Shown: positions 34,220 to 44,912, numbered from the stretch's first letter. The stretch: DNA of 64,000 bases from Lolium rigidum (GCF_022539505.1 NC_061510.1:227376043-227440042), one strand, 5' to 3'. The notes: generated from the letters alone by a model not told the origin. Numbers and translations are program-made.

Positions 34220-34503
34220 GCTTGAGGTGAGATCATCGCTTTTTATTTTTTGGGCCCGATCGCAGAGATCGGCCTTGCCACGTATGTCGATGGATGTTGC
34301 TCTTGCTACTCTGTCAGGCCGGTGGATAAGACCAGCCTCACCCCGTTTTTTGTAACTTCGATGCGATCACAGCCGTCCAAACTGACTCCAGAGAGCGGCT
34401 CTTGGTCTTCCGCGTCCCAAATATTCATGCCGGCTATTGAGACCTTGATCGAGTCATCTGCATGCACGACTTCCACTTCATCTCCATCCCATTGTATCAG
34501 GCA

Positions 34504-35066
34504 CTAGTGCATTGTAGATGGAATGCAGCAGTTGGCGTGAATCCAATCCCTCCCTAGCAGGACAGCGTAGGTGCTTTTGCTGTCGACGATGAAGAATGAT
34601 GTAGGGATGGTTTTTCGGCCTACGGTTAGCTCCACGTTCAGAACGCCTTGCGTCTCTGATGCTTGGCCGTTGAAGTCATTTAGTGTGACGTTGGTTCTGA
34701 TCAGATCTGCGCTAGAGCGTCCCAAACGTCGTAGCATGGAATACGGCATTATATTGACTGTCGCTCCCGTGTCAACCAACATCTTGCCGACAGGCTGCCC
34801 ATTGATATAACCTTTTAGGTACAGGGCCTTCATATGTTTGTAGCCCTTCTCTCGTGGCTTTTCAAAGATAACTGGCCGTGGACCGCAGTCAAACTGTGCT
34901 ATCGGCACTTCTTCGGTTCCTGGAGCACGAAACTCCGATGGAAGTATGAACACCATATTTGTGCCAGCCGATGTACTCGCATCGGCTTTTACTTGCTTGG
35001 GGCGCCATTCTTTCTTCTGTGGACGACTCTCCTCGTCCAAAGTTTGCTGAATTTTCACGGCCAGAT
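34504..35066 (-). pseudogene. Aspartic protease region of element A
   Basis: A frame of 184 residues from 35058. The retropepsin motif VDTGATVNIMP lies at residues about 103-113 (Asp codon near 34771) and ends with YAVLLGRDWIHAN, the usual second flap motif. The upstream KKEWRPKQVK linker precedes it. Protease would cleave the polyprotein. The frame is separated from gag by the S2 insertion at 35077 and from RT by stops at 34219-34503. Confidence 0.88.
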
Positions 35067-35071
35067 CGGGC

Positions 35072-35076
35072 CGCGC
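35072..35076. repeat. Left target-site duplication of solo LTR S2
   Basis: CGCGC, matched at 35957-35961. Confidence 0.85.
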
Positions 35077-35956
35077 TGTCGTTGCCTAATCGACGGTACC
35101 TCGGAGGAGGGATCCTCACGAGGGGGAGAAGAAGTAGGGGCCATAGGGCGGAGTGCACACGGGACGGTGGTACGCGAGTTACCCAGCTTCGGAACACCTG
35201 CACGATGACGGGGGCCTACCGCCGCTTGTCCGGAATTATCCGGGGCGCTTTCGCGTTGTTACAATGAGTTATGGTTGTGCCTCTAGGGCTCCCGGGATCC
35301 GGCTTATAAAGGCGCACGGATCTAGGGTTTACATGGAGAGTCCTAGCCGGAATACAAGTTGCCTAACTACGGTACAATGTCTTGCCGTGTACGTCAAGGA
35401 TCCGCCTTCCTCCAAGTACGTGCTGGATCCGGATACTTCATGGGCCGTCACGGATCCGGCCTCCTTCGTAGGTCGGTTGAGATCCGGCTTCCTCGTTCCG
35501 GGCTGGACTTCATCCTTCAGGATCTACAGCAACTGGGCCGCCCGATGGGCCACATGCCTCACCACCATCTATGGGCCACCCGGGCTTGCCGGATATAGGC
35601 CATGCCGTTGATATACCCACAAAGTATACCCACAACAGTAGCCCCCGAAGTTCTCCGAGATTCATCATTCCTCCGACTTCATTCAGCTCGAATCCGAAGA
35701 GAATCTTGAAGAGCTTCAAAACTTTTACTTGATTCCGGATTCATTCTATCGGAAATCCTTCGTCTTCAGATTAGGTATCGCAACGGAGATTCCGCTTTTC
35801 CCGCGCACAACCTCCTTTTTTCCCGCGCTAAATTTTCGCAGATGCAAATCTTTAGCCGGAAATTTCGGGAGTGCATGGTTAAGTTACCTCCACATCGTTT
35901 TACCGCACTTGACCTAAGACACGTGTCATCCATCCACCGTCGATTAGGCAACGACA
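35077..35956 (-). mobile_element. Solo LTR 'S2' (880 bp), family C
   Basis: It starts TGTCGTTGCCTAATCGACGG and ends with the exact reverse complement of those 20 bases, so the LTR has unusually long perfect terminal inverted repeats. TSD CGCGC. Most of it matches 49245-49802, where a primer site follows, which fixes the orientation as minus. It splits the gag-protease linker of element A. Removing it with one target copy leaves the linker frame open. Confidence 0.92.
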
Positions 35957-35961
35957 CGCGC

Positions 35962-36378
35962 TTTCCTCAACGTGTGCAGGTATTGCGCTTTGGCTTGCAC
36001 CAAGCTATGTAGCCGCTGAACCCTACGCTTTTGGGAGTGGCTGAGTCCATCAGGGCACCACCTTGGCCGGTGGTACCTATCCTCTTCTTCATCTTCTGAC
36101 TCCTCAAAGTCTTCTTCTTGAGATGACCCAGCTCGTATGTTCTGAGGTGGGAGAGGCCCTAGACGCTTGAAAACTGAAACTTCTCCTGCGTCCTTCTTCT
36201 GCTGTCTACACTCCGGGCAGTTGTCGATTGTAGGAAATCGGCTCATTCCTGAATCCCAGCAGTGCTTAAAGAAAGGACAGTCCCGTTGTCCGTCCATGTC
36301 CTCCTCGCTCTCTTGATTTCCCTTTAGCGCGATGCTCATATCCTTCGTCGTCTCTATCATACCGACGATATCTTCCAT
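35962..36378 (-). pseudogene. Linker/zinc-motif region of element A polyprotein
   Basis: A minus-strand frame with CPFFKHCWDSGMSRFPTIDNCPEC, a Cys/His cluster spaced like a retroviral-type metal-binding motif, then an acidic EEDFEESEDEEEDRYHRPRW stretch and an Arg-rich tail leading into protease. Frame breaks near 36378-36500 separate it from gag. Confidence 0.7.
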
Positions 36379-36499
36379 GCATCTACGTCAGACCGACGAT
36401 ATCTTTCGTCTTCTCCGTCGTACCGCCGACGTCGGTCATACTGACGCTCATACTTGTTAAGGAGATGCGCGGAGAGTGGTCGTTGATATCGCACGCTTC

Positions 36500-36913
36500 T
36501 CACTTGTTCTTCGGTGAGGTACCGTCTGTTGTCATATCGGGGCCGGTCGCGTGGACCGGCCTCCTCCTTTTCCTTGCCACGGGAGTGACTGCTTTCTTTT
36601 TATCCTTGCCATGGTGGTATACAGGCCCTGCCATGTTAACATCGAACGAGAAATCTAGCCGACGCCTCGCGGAATGATTGAGTTCCACCATGTTGACGCC
36701 AGGAAACGGATGTGTGTCCACTTTCATGGCAAACTGGCCAAAGATCAATCGGCCTTGTTCTATCGCCGTTTGGATCTGCCGACGAAACTCTTTGCAGTCA
36801 TTGGTGGTATGGGTGAACGAGTGATGCCACTTGCAGTACGGTCTCCCGTTCATTTCTTGCGCCGTAGGGATTTTATGGCCTTCGGGTAACTTCAGCTGTT
36901 TTTCCTTAAGCAA
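36500..36913 (-). pseudogene. C-terminal gag segment of element A
   Basis: Minus-strand frame with GRPYCKWHHSFTHTTNDCKEFR, a Cx2-type CKWH...C metal-binding motif common at this place in Tat-like gag proteins. It follows a frameshift at about 36913-36930 from the preceding segment. Confidence 0.75.
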
Positions 36914-36929
36914 TAAATCAAATATCCGC

Positions 36930-37446
36930 TCAGCCTTTGCTCACATCGAAGTCAAACCCTTTTGCAGGCCCTTGTTGTTTCACCCATTTGCAGGACACGG
37001 GAGCTGCCCCCCGAGCCCATTCAGCCACGGCTACTTCCAGGTCTTCTGCAGAATCCTCAGCTTCTTCTGTCTTGACCAGGCCTACCGGACGCTTAAACTT
37101 GTCCTGGTACAATTCAGGGTGGCGCTGCTCATACGATGTTAGTTTCTGGACCATGTGCGACAGTGAACTGTATTCTACTTGGAAAGCCAGATCCTTGATC
37201 GGCGTTGCGAGGCCCAATGCTGCCAGATCGACCGCTTCTTTCTCAGTTAAACGAACCGAATAACATCGGTTCCTGACAGTCCTGAAACGTTGAATGTATT
37301 CCGACACCGTTTCTCCCCGCTTCTGCCGCACCTGCGTTAGATCGGCAATGCCAGCCTCGGTAGCTTCTGAGTGATATTGAACATGAAACTGTTCTTCCAG
37401 TTGCTTCCACGTTCGGACAGAGTTTGGTGGCAACGAGGTGTACCAC
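36930..37446 (-). pseudogene. Central gag domain of element A
   Basis: It has the Retrotrans_gag signature: RTWKQLEEQFHVQYHSE, QKRGETVSEYIQRFRTVRNRCY and the AFQVEYSSLSHMVQKLTSYEQ helix. It would form the capsid shell. Frameshifts at both ends (near 37440 and 36925) break the polyprotein. Confidence 0.88.
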
Positions 37447-38406
37447 CTAAAGGGTGATCCCGTGAGAGATTGTGCGAAAAAACCTTACACGTAACGGGTC
37501 TGATGCTGAAATCATGCCCAACTGTGCCAAATATCGGCTCACGTGCTCAATTGAGCTAGACCCTTCTGATCCATTGAATTTTGAGAATTCAGGGAGCCGA
37601 TACTTGGGTGGCAGCGGGATCAAATCATACTCGTCGGGGTACGGCTTGGAATAGCCAATTGTTTTCCTCTTCGGCAGGATGCCGAACTGGTCTCTCAAGA
37701 TGGTACTGATTTGTTCCATGGTATGAGCTGCAGGGACCGAGCTTTCATGACTCGTTCCGGTGGCATATTTCGCTAGCCATGCCTGTTTATCGGCGTCTGC
37801 TCCAGAAATCCCTGCTGGTGCAATCTGGTTCGTGCGCGCCAAGGTATTGCAGTCCGGCACGTATGTGCACACGTATCCATGTGGGATCTCTTTAGGCGGC
37901 TCATACAGGAATTGGCAATCGCCAGGATCGCCTCCCACCTTGTAGACGACGTATGCCGGTGAACCCTGTAGCTCTGGAGCTGCAAGCGCGAATGGCAGCG
38001 GCGGTCTGGTCTGGAACGGTATTTCTCCCTGGTGAGTCCCTAGGGTAGGTCCTGACGGAGAGTACTGATGCTTCATGATTTCCTGCACCACGCGAACCGC
38101 AACGCACTCGAAAGCGTTCACCAAGCTCTCAGAATGACGGTGTAGAGAATGAGCCACCATGTAATTAACTTCCTGGCGCAGAGCTCTGGTGCGTTCCTCT
38201 GAAGGGGTAGACATGTCTACTTCATCAAGAACGCCTTCGGGGGAGAACCCTTTCCACCTGATGCCATGTGAACGGGTCTTCGCGAAGGAGCCGATGAGAT
38301 CGGCTTCTAAGAAGGCTTTAATCTCATCATATTTCTTCTTGTGCTCCTCAGGCAGATCTGCGTACGTGACTGGTTCGTCCGCCACCTCATCTGCAGATTT
38401 TGACAT
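37447..38406 (-). pseudogene. N-terminal gag of element A
   Basis: The chosen start is the ATG at 38406 (MSKSADEVADEP), 58 bp after the 5' LTR; the open frame also extends back into the LTR. It holds a charged helical stretch (LPEEHKKKYDEIKAFLEADL), RQEVNYMVAHSLHRHSESLV, a Pro-rich region, and PPKYRLPEFSKFNGSEG, which introduces the capsid domain. It is open for about 320 residues, then shifts frame before RWYTSL. Confidence 0.85.
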
Positions 38407-38441
38407 AGTTGCTGCAGATGTCGACGTAGTTGTTGTAGAGT

Positions 38442-38459
38442 GTCCCACCGGGCGTGCCA
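38442..38459 (-). other. Primer-binding site of element A
   Basis: Minus strand TGGCACGCCCGGTGGGAC, 5 bp from the 5' LTR end. This PBS is common in Tat-like grass elements; I do not assign the tRNA. Confidence 0.75.
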
Positions 38460-38464
38460 GAATG

Positions 38465-39620
38465 TGTTGCCTACCAAAACCCACCGGCGAGCAGCGACGG
38501 GCAACACGGAGAGCCGGGAGGCTCCCAGGACTGCTGGTGGGCCCTGGTCCCTCGGGCAACGGCCCGCAATGCTCCAGCACACGTCCTGGCTAATGCAAGG
38601 GCGTGCCACCTGACCTATACCTGGTCAGGAAGGTGATGGATTGCTTCGATTAGTTTCCTGCATGGCAAACACGTAAACATTAAATACGAGCCCCGATCGG
38701 CTCTTAGGTTACCCTGTGGATCGGCTCAAAGAGCCGATTACCCCATGGTTCACGTTGGATTTACGATAACATGGGGATCCTGCTTTATCAATATAAAGTT
38801 AAACCAATCTACGATAGTCTAGAGTTTTCACCGCATAACCGGAACATCCTACGCGTAGTTGAGCCTAGCAGATACGTAAGATAATGGAAAACCAGTCCTA
38901 AAGAGGCCTAAAAACCAACACGAAGTCGATCCCCGGAACAATCCCTCTAGGACTAGTAAACCATACCTTACGCACTACCGGATCGTTCAACCCGTTTGCA
39001 AGGCCTAACCATGCGGATATCAAACCAATCCTTGGAGAACAAGGAACAACTATAACGGATCAGATCTACTAAATAAAGAAAAAGCAAGATGCTGCCCTTA
39101 CACCCAAGATAGGTGCAAAGGCAGCTAGATATTGAGGGGCAGCATAGCTAAGCAAGCATATCATGAAAGTATCGACGTCAGCCCCAAAACATCCACGATA
39201 AGGGTGTTGCTCGCCATCAAAAAGGCTTCAGTACGAGCAACACCAACAACGAATAAACTGATACTGCCTAGATCGCAAGATGCGATCTAGGCAGCATGTT
39301 GCTTACCCGGGAGAAACCCTCGAAACAAGGGGTGGCGATGCGCCTAGATTGATTTGTTGTGAACGTGATCGTCTTCCTTCTCAATAACCCTAGGTACATA
39401 TTTATAGTCCGTGGACTTTCTAATTTAGGAATAAACCTAGCTGTGTACGACTAAACTCTATCTCTTAATTCTAACAAAATCTACCATAATGTACAGATAC
39501 ACGGGTAATCTAGCCCAAACTCTCGCCCAAGGCCGATTCAGAGACACTTTACATTCATGTCCTCAAAGCCCATCTCAATCACGGCCCATCTCCTGCTTTG
39601 GCTAAATTCTGGTGATAACA
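38465..39620 (-). repeat. 5' LTR of element A (1,156 bp)
   Basis: 16 bp longer than its partner because of a local inverted duplication that makes the perfect 14-bp hairpin at 39264-39294. Confidence 0.95.
39264..39294. repeat. LTR-specific hairpin
   Basis: Arms CTGCCTAGATCGCA (39264-39277) and TGCGATCTAGGCAG (39281-39294) with a 3-nt loop. The other LTR (near 18864) has only one arm. Confidence 0.9.
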
Positions 39621-39625
39621 ATGGG
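39621..39625. repeat. Right target-site duplication of element A
   Basis: ATGGG, matching 18061-18065. Confidence 0.92.
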
Positions 39626-39752
39626 TCTATGCCGTGGACATATTATGCGGATCGCGAAGTACCGACGGCGGCCATCGATAGAGGGTTGTGCCGACGGCAA
39701 TTCTAGTTGGAGCGGCATGATGGCCGTCGGTACCTTGACTGTTCCCGTAGTG
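39626..39752. mobile_element. Terminal fragment of a CACTA transposon
   Basis: Ends ...TGTTCCCGTAGTG, the reverse complement of a CACTACGGGAACA terminus. Inside are repeated CCGACGG/CCGTCGG units (ACCGACGGCGGCC, TGCCGACGGC, GGCCGTCGGTACC), the usual subterminal repeats. The opposite CACTA end is not visible left of element A, so the element is truncated or its left end is lost. Confidence 0.65.
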
Positions 39753-39961
39753 GCTAGCCCAAATCTGTCCCTGATTTGCATGGACGCAAACACGAGACAT
39801 AGATACACTAGCATTCCCGTCTCTTTGCCCTCCCATGGTTCACTTGTGGGCGTCCCAGTGACCTCTCGTGGTCCTATCAAATGGAACTGGGCGGGGGGGG
39901 GGTGTCATCGCATTTTGGGAGGCCGGCACGCCGATGCCGTGGGGAAACGTGAACCTCCAAC

Positions 39962-40670
39962 ATGGGTGGCACCGGATCCTACATATATATGGATTCAGTG
40001 CCACCCGTCCCCGGTTCCAGCCGCGCGAAAACACACACTCCTCCCGCCGGACGTGCACGACAACCCTGCGTACGCCAATGGTCTAACCACTGGGATATGT
40101 GGTTCACCCACGAGCACGACACACGCTGGCGCACCTTCTTCGAGGCGCAGGTGACGCGCACGAGCCTCCATCCGCCGCCAACACCACCTCTGTGAAGGAG
40201 GAGGACGAGCTTGTGAGCGCGCCACCGCCACCACCATAGGAGGAGCATGATGGCACACTTCATGCCTCCCTTGAGGCCTCCGATCTCAAGGAGCTTTCCT
40301 CATGGCCCCACCTTCCCGACGCCGCGGCACGGACATCCACCGAAGAGGCCAAGATGGAGGTGTTCCTCGAAATGGCGATGGCACGGTAGGAGGCCACGCA
40401 ACAGGCCGCCACACATGATGATGCCAAGTGGGTGATGACGGCATGGGCGGGGAGGAGGAACACGCGATAGCTTCCCAGCGGGAGGCGGAGAGGCGGCATC
40501 AGAGGGCACCCAACCCTCTGAACCCGTGGTCGCCTTGGGAGGAGGCACAGTGGTCACCGTGACCGAGTCACCGGCGGGCCCCATAGGCATCAAGGGCGGA
40601 CGACCGCAACCGTCGCGCCCTGACCCAACCCATCTTCATCATGCACAAGAGCAACGACGAGTGGGAGTAG
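39962..40670 (+). pseudogene. GC-rich degenerate coding relic
   Basis: A GC-rich block with open pieces in shifting frames (WDMWFTHEHDTRWRTFFEAQ at about 40098; AKMEVFLEMAMAR then a stop; KSNDEWE with TAG at 40668-40670). It is followed by an AT-rich tail with TTTATTTTGTGTAATC like a plant 3' UTR. Composition and layout suggest an old gene or transposon-borne gene, but no family is recognised, and several stops exclude a working product. Confidence 0.35.
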
Positions 40671-40983
40671 GCACCGGCGGCGACCGATAGCCAAACCAAA
40701 CCCTAGGGCTTTATTTTGTGTAATCTCGCCCGTTTAGGGCCTATGTTTAATTATGAACTACTTTATCTAGTTTAAATTTATATTTATCTATATTTTAGAG
40801 TTTTTTTTCTCTGTTTTGGGTAAAACACTTTGTGTGCCCGCGTTGCTCACGCGGCCCACAAGGAGAACACTTGTGCGTCCAACTCTGTCGTGGCTGTCCA
40901 GACTGCATATAGAAGGTGTCCCATTTAGGTAGGTATCATCGGAGTTTACCTAAAGGCCTCTACGCCTAGTAGGTAAAATATTA

Positions 40984-41295
40984 TTATTTTTTTCTTTGAA
41001 ACACACTACAATCAAAGACGCTCATATATATGCGCACACATTCACTCCTATGAACGCACACACGCACACCATACCCTTATAACCACCTCCACGAGACTGC
41101 GTTGAAGAACTGATTCGGCGGGTCTTGAGATTGACGAAGTCACCACAGGCGCATCGCTGTCGACGAGAACGTCGTCTCCCACTGAAGAATATTCCGCCTT
41201 TATAAGATACCAATGTGTCTAATCTGGGATTTAAACTCTGGTGGATTGGGAGTGCCACTGCCCTCCTAACCATCCAATCACTGGTTGATTCTCAG
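40984..41295 (-). mobile_element. tRNA-derived SINE (about 310 bp)
   Basis: On the minus strand there is a box A-like TGGATGGTTAGGAGGG (41261-41276) and a box B-like GAGTTTAAATCCC (41226-41238), spaced as in a Pol III promoter. The body ends in an A-rich tail (AAAGAAAAAAATAATAA) at the 40.98-kb side. Imperfect flanking repeats TAGGTAAAATATTA (40970-40983) and TACGTAAAAAATTA (41296-41309) look like the target duplication. It depends on LINE enzymes in trans. Confidence 0.75.
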
Positions 41296-41309
41296 TACGT
41301 AAAAAATTA

Positions 41310-41918
41310 CTAGTACCAGATTTTGCATACAACCTATAACCTCTACTCACTTGTTCGCTGCTCACCCATGTATATCCGCGAGGTCTTTTACGGTACAATT
41401 TACCAGTCCTATGAACTAGTAGTATTTTGGTTAATTTACATGTATGGTAGGAAAATCATGATACAGATTTGGGTGGATTTGTTACCACGCCTGCAGGTGA
41501 CACGACTGAGCCATTACTATTTTTTTGTCCACTACATTTTAACCGACTCACACCTAGCATGTGGACCATATTTTGGGTGCAAGGTTATTTCCTGTATTGA
41601 GCATTAGTTCAGCCAAAGATGCACAAGCAATCCGCCATTATGTTTGACTTTTTAAAGCATGAATTTACTAGTACCTTTAGTAGGCCGCAACTTAATTATT
41701 ATGCATACCTGCTTTGAAAATTTGAAGAAATTTCATGCAAATATTAGATAAACTATATACAAATTAAAAATAGCGAAATCCAAAATGTTTTCCGCAATTA
41801 TCAAAATTTTGGCAATTTTGATGGATACAAAACTTTGTCTTTATATTGATTTTTTTCCCTTTATCCTAAGAGCATACCAGCTGCATGCCCAATCTAATAT
41901 TGCGGGAGCACCGATAAC
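41310..41918. other. AT-rich intergenic DNA
   Basis: No supported gene or recognised repeat. Confidence 0.5.
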
Positions 41919-42191
41919 TGCTCATAGTGGGAGTAACATAGCTAGTATCATCACATATCTCAAGGCATTTTGGTGACATGACATGCTAATAAATGAAGAA
42001 AGATAGTGAGATGGTAACTAGCTATGTTACCATAACATCACACACCTCAAGGCAAGATGAGTCTACAACATAATAAATGATACAATGCATGACACCACAT
42101 ACTATAAGTTACTACCCACTATGAAGATAGTAACCTAGACTAGTAACATGGCACATATTACTAGTCTAAGTTACTCACCACTATGACCAGC
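41919..42191. mobile_element. MITE with GCTCATAGTGGGAGTAAC-type inverted ends
   Basis: The left end GCTCATAGTGGGAGTAACATAG and the right end CTTAGTGAGTAAC-like in reverse complement (GGTCATAGTGGTGAGTAAC) form an imperfect inverted repeat of about 30 bp around roughly 270 bp. There is no ORF. Flanks CCGATAACT and CCGAATAAG may be a decayed 9-bp duplication, which would suit a Mutator-type MITE. Confidence 0.65.
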
Positions 42192-42319
42192 CGAATAAGT
42201 CAAAGCCAACGCCACATTGTTTAGTGACAGGCAGACCAGCTATGTCATTACTCCAGAGCTGGACAACCTAATTTAATGCAAGCAAATTTCCTATCGACTT
42301 CGATTAATGCGGAGATAGT

Positions 42320-43104
42320 TTCCTAGGCGGTGGCAGGAGAGGCGTCCTATCATCGCTGCGGCTTTCCTATGCAGTGGCGCGAATGCGCGTCGCCGCCTCC
42401 TCGCATACCTCGACCATTTAGACACGCTCGGACACGCCCCCCTCTCGCTCACATTCCCAAAAGCCCAAAACCCACAACCTCGTCCACTCAATCGGCGCAG
42501 ACACTAGCGAGGCCGGCGATGTATGTGCGGTAATGAAAACCGTCATCCTAGTGGCGGTGTGGCAGCGAACGGCTTCGGACCGCACTCCACTATTGTCACC
42601 ACCGCATGCACCGACACGATGGGCTTCGACGAGGACGATGCCATGTGCGTCCTCCTCGGCGATGCTTACTTGTTCCTAGCTTGCCCGCACCCCTACCTTC
42701 GTCGTTAGCAGATGCTCGGAGGCAGTCACTGTTGTGTGCCGCCTACGAACCCTACTACAATCCAAGGCGGTCGTTAGCAGATGCTCGGAGGCAGTCACTG
42801 TTGTGTGCCGCCTACGAACCCTACTACAATCCAGGGCTCGCGCTCACCCTCGAAGAATCATGCAACGATCTGAGAGAAATGGCGGCGCCCTTATCTGTCG
42901 GCATTGCATGGTCAACGGGCGAGATGGGCAACTATGGCGACCTCAACGAGGACGACATCGGCTCGGAAGGAGAAGGCAAAGGCACAAACAATGTCCCTAG
43001 TGGCGTCAAGGACAAACACCATCCCTATCGGCGTCAAGGACAAGGAGGAGGAGAAGTTCGACTGCAACTTGATCTACTACCATCGCCGCAATGAAGGGCT
43101 TTAA
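42320..43104 (+). pseudogene. GC-rich coding relic with a 23-codon tandem duplication
   Basis: A GC-rich island with overlapping open frames: 42606-43094 (162 aa) and one ending KFDCNLIYYHRRNEGL at 43104. An AT-rich stretch follows like a 3' UTR. A 69-bp unit is repeated at 42701-42769 and 42770-42838, adding 23 residues in whichever frame is used. No domain is recognised and I cannot choose the true frame. It could be a decayed low-copy gene. Confidence 0.35.
42701..42838. repeat. 69-bp direct tandem duplication
   Basis: Both copies begin GTCGTTAGCAGATGCTCGG; they differ near the 3' end (TCCAAGGCG / TCCAGGGCT). Confidence 0.9.
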
Positions 43105-44292
43105 TTTAGTTTAGGTTTATATTTTATTTGAAATTGATTCAAGTTTATAAAATACTAATAAAACTTAAGTTTTTGTTTGAATTTAAAAATCCTATTTAGG
43201 GCGCGGCTTGGGAGAGGCGCCCCCATATGCGGCTACTAGTGGCTTCATCCCCATAGGCTCGATCATGCGCTACTGTTGGGCGACATGTGGAGTTGCTCTA
43301 TGTGACGTATAGATATAACATAAAAAAGTTATGTTGGTGTCCAGATAAACGAAAATTATCACATGATTTAAAAAAATTTAAAATTTAAAATAGAAATGCA
43401 ATAACTTGCAAATTCTAGGGTGCTCTGAACCAAGAACCATCTGGTTTGATACCAACTGCCATTTAGAAAGAAATGCATCTTCACTGCAATGAAGTTTTGA
43501 CCTATTTTAAACTTAGTTCTGCTAAATCTAAACTATCACTCGACACCCAAAACCACTGAATCTATATGTGCAAAAAATTACTCTAAAAGCAAGCAGTACA
43601 TTATTTCACTATGTGGAAAAAATGTTATCTATTTTTTAGGCATAAATAAACAACTTCTAAAAATTGACCAAGTTCCCGGTCAATATTTTGGCACTCTTTT
43701 TATACTTTTTTCTATTCCCGTTGGCGATATATATTTTTTTCTCTATATGAACTGTAATGAGATTCAAATTCTCTAGCACATGCACGGATTGTTTGTAAAG
43801 GAATAAAATAAAGAAGATATTATAAGCTTCCCTAAAAAGAAAACCTATTATAAGAAAGGTTAAGCAAAGGAATGTTTTGTTTATTAGATGTGTACCTGAC
43901 AAATTAGCTCTTGGGTGGAAATATACTACTCTTCGAAAGGACTAGTATTGATTAAACTGGACCATCGGATTTGCTGTCTGGACAGTAAAAAGCCTCATAT
44001 CCGCTCACCCTCACTAAATGCCGTTTTCTACGATTCTCGATAGGGCATCTTCACTCGGTTGATCCAAATCGGCGAATCAAACGGTTCATTTCTGTCCATT
44101 TGGGTCGGCTCGTGGACAAACTGCGTCTCACGGTCTAACCGGCTCGGACATCGCGTGCAACGGGGCAACCCATTCGGTCCGGAGCTAGCCAAATCATCTT
44201 GCATTTCATCTTATTTCTCAAATGTTGCATACATATTGATAAATTTTCTTGAAGCAAATTAATTGAACTTAAGTAAAAAACATAGTAGAAGA
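43105..44292. other. AT-rich intergenic DNA
   Basis: No supported gene. 43130-43900 is AT-rich with many short A/T runs. 44040-44200 is GC-richer but has no recognised feature. Confidence 0.5.
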
Positions 44293-44835
44293 CTACATCG
44301 TCTTTATCTTGGCGTCTCCTAGGTCGTCCTCGTCGGAGTGGTAGTGGCGGCGGCACATGGTCCCGTCGAAGATCTTGACACTGAAGTCGTCGTGGCCGTC
44401 GTACTTGAAGACGATGAAGTGCCCGGCCTCAATGGCGTGCGAGCGGGCGAAGCGCCTCCAGCCATTGTGGAGGAACATCTGCACTTCGTCGTCGAACATC
44501 AGCTTCACTGGCCACAGACGGGTCGCGCTGCCAGACACGCCCAAGAGGACATGATGGGGCTCTTGCCCCTCGATGATCGAGGAGAACCTCTAGGGCAGGT
44601 GCAGCCTGTCCCAGCTCATGCCCCGGTGGATGGTCACGCCGAACTCAAAGCCCGAGAGTTCGATGGCGACGCGCTTGGATGATGGTGGTGATGGCGACGA
44701 CAATGCTGGTGGCTGACTTTGGCCTCTCCCGTTGCTCCTTCCTCGCCGGCCTCAGCTGCGGCGTCTCCCACGCCCACAACCACCGCCCGGAGGCCGTCCG
44801 AGGGGCCCTCTCCTCGCGCCTATGCCGCCATCCAT
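44293..44835 (-). pseudogene. B3 DNA-binding domain pseudogene
   Basis: In one minus-strand frame there is KRVAIELSGFEFGVTIHRGMSW..LHLP, a TAG stop, then FSSIIEGQEP..LLGVSGSATRLWPVKLMF..EVQMFLHNGWRRFARSHAIEAGHFIVFKYDGHDDFSVKIFDGTMCRRHYH, with TAG at 44293-44295. LWPVKL, GWRRFARSHAIEAGHFIVFKYDG and FSVKIFD are the core B3 strands (plant REM-like transcription factors). The ATG at 44835 is in this frame but meets TGA after 28 codons, and there is a second stop before the core. The domain C-terminal half itself is well kept. It is read as a recently decayed gene or a gene copy; sequencing error at the two stops cannot be excluded. Confidence 0.75.
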
Positions 44836-44912
44836 TGATGCGGTGATGCCTGTGGTGGTGGTGGGGAATGAAAGATGAGAGATTGTGGAAGGAAATGGCC
44901 GGCGCTGGCCTG

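Larger units (their letters stand above)
18066..39620 (-). mobile_element. Ty3/Gypsy retrotransposon 'A', Tat-like lineage, with nested insertions
   Basis: The LTRs are 18066-19205 (3') and 38465-39620 (5'), with TSD ATGGG on both sides. In element orientation the order is PBS, gag, zinc-finger/linker, protease, RT, RNase H, a second RNase H, integrase, a non-coding region with an antisense ORF, then PPT. Three insertions split it: 21276-25077, 26747-33415 and 35077-35956. Without them and their duplicated targets the element would be about 10.2 kb. The extra RNase H and the antisense ORF near the 3' LTR are hallmarks of the Tat lineage. Several frameshifts make it non-functional. Confidence 0.95.
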
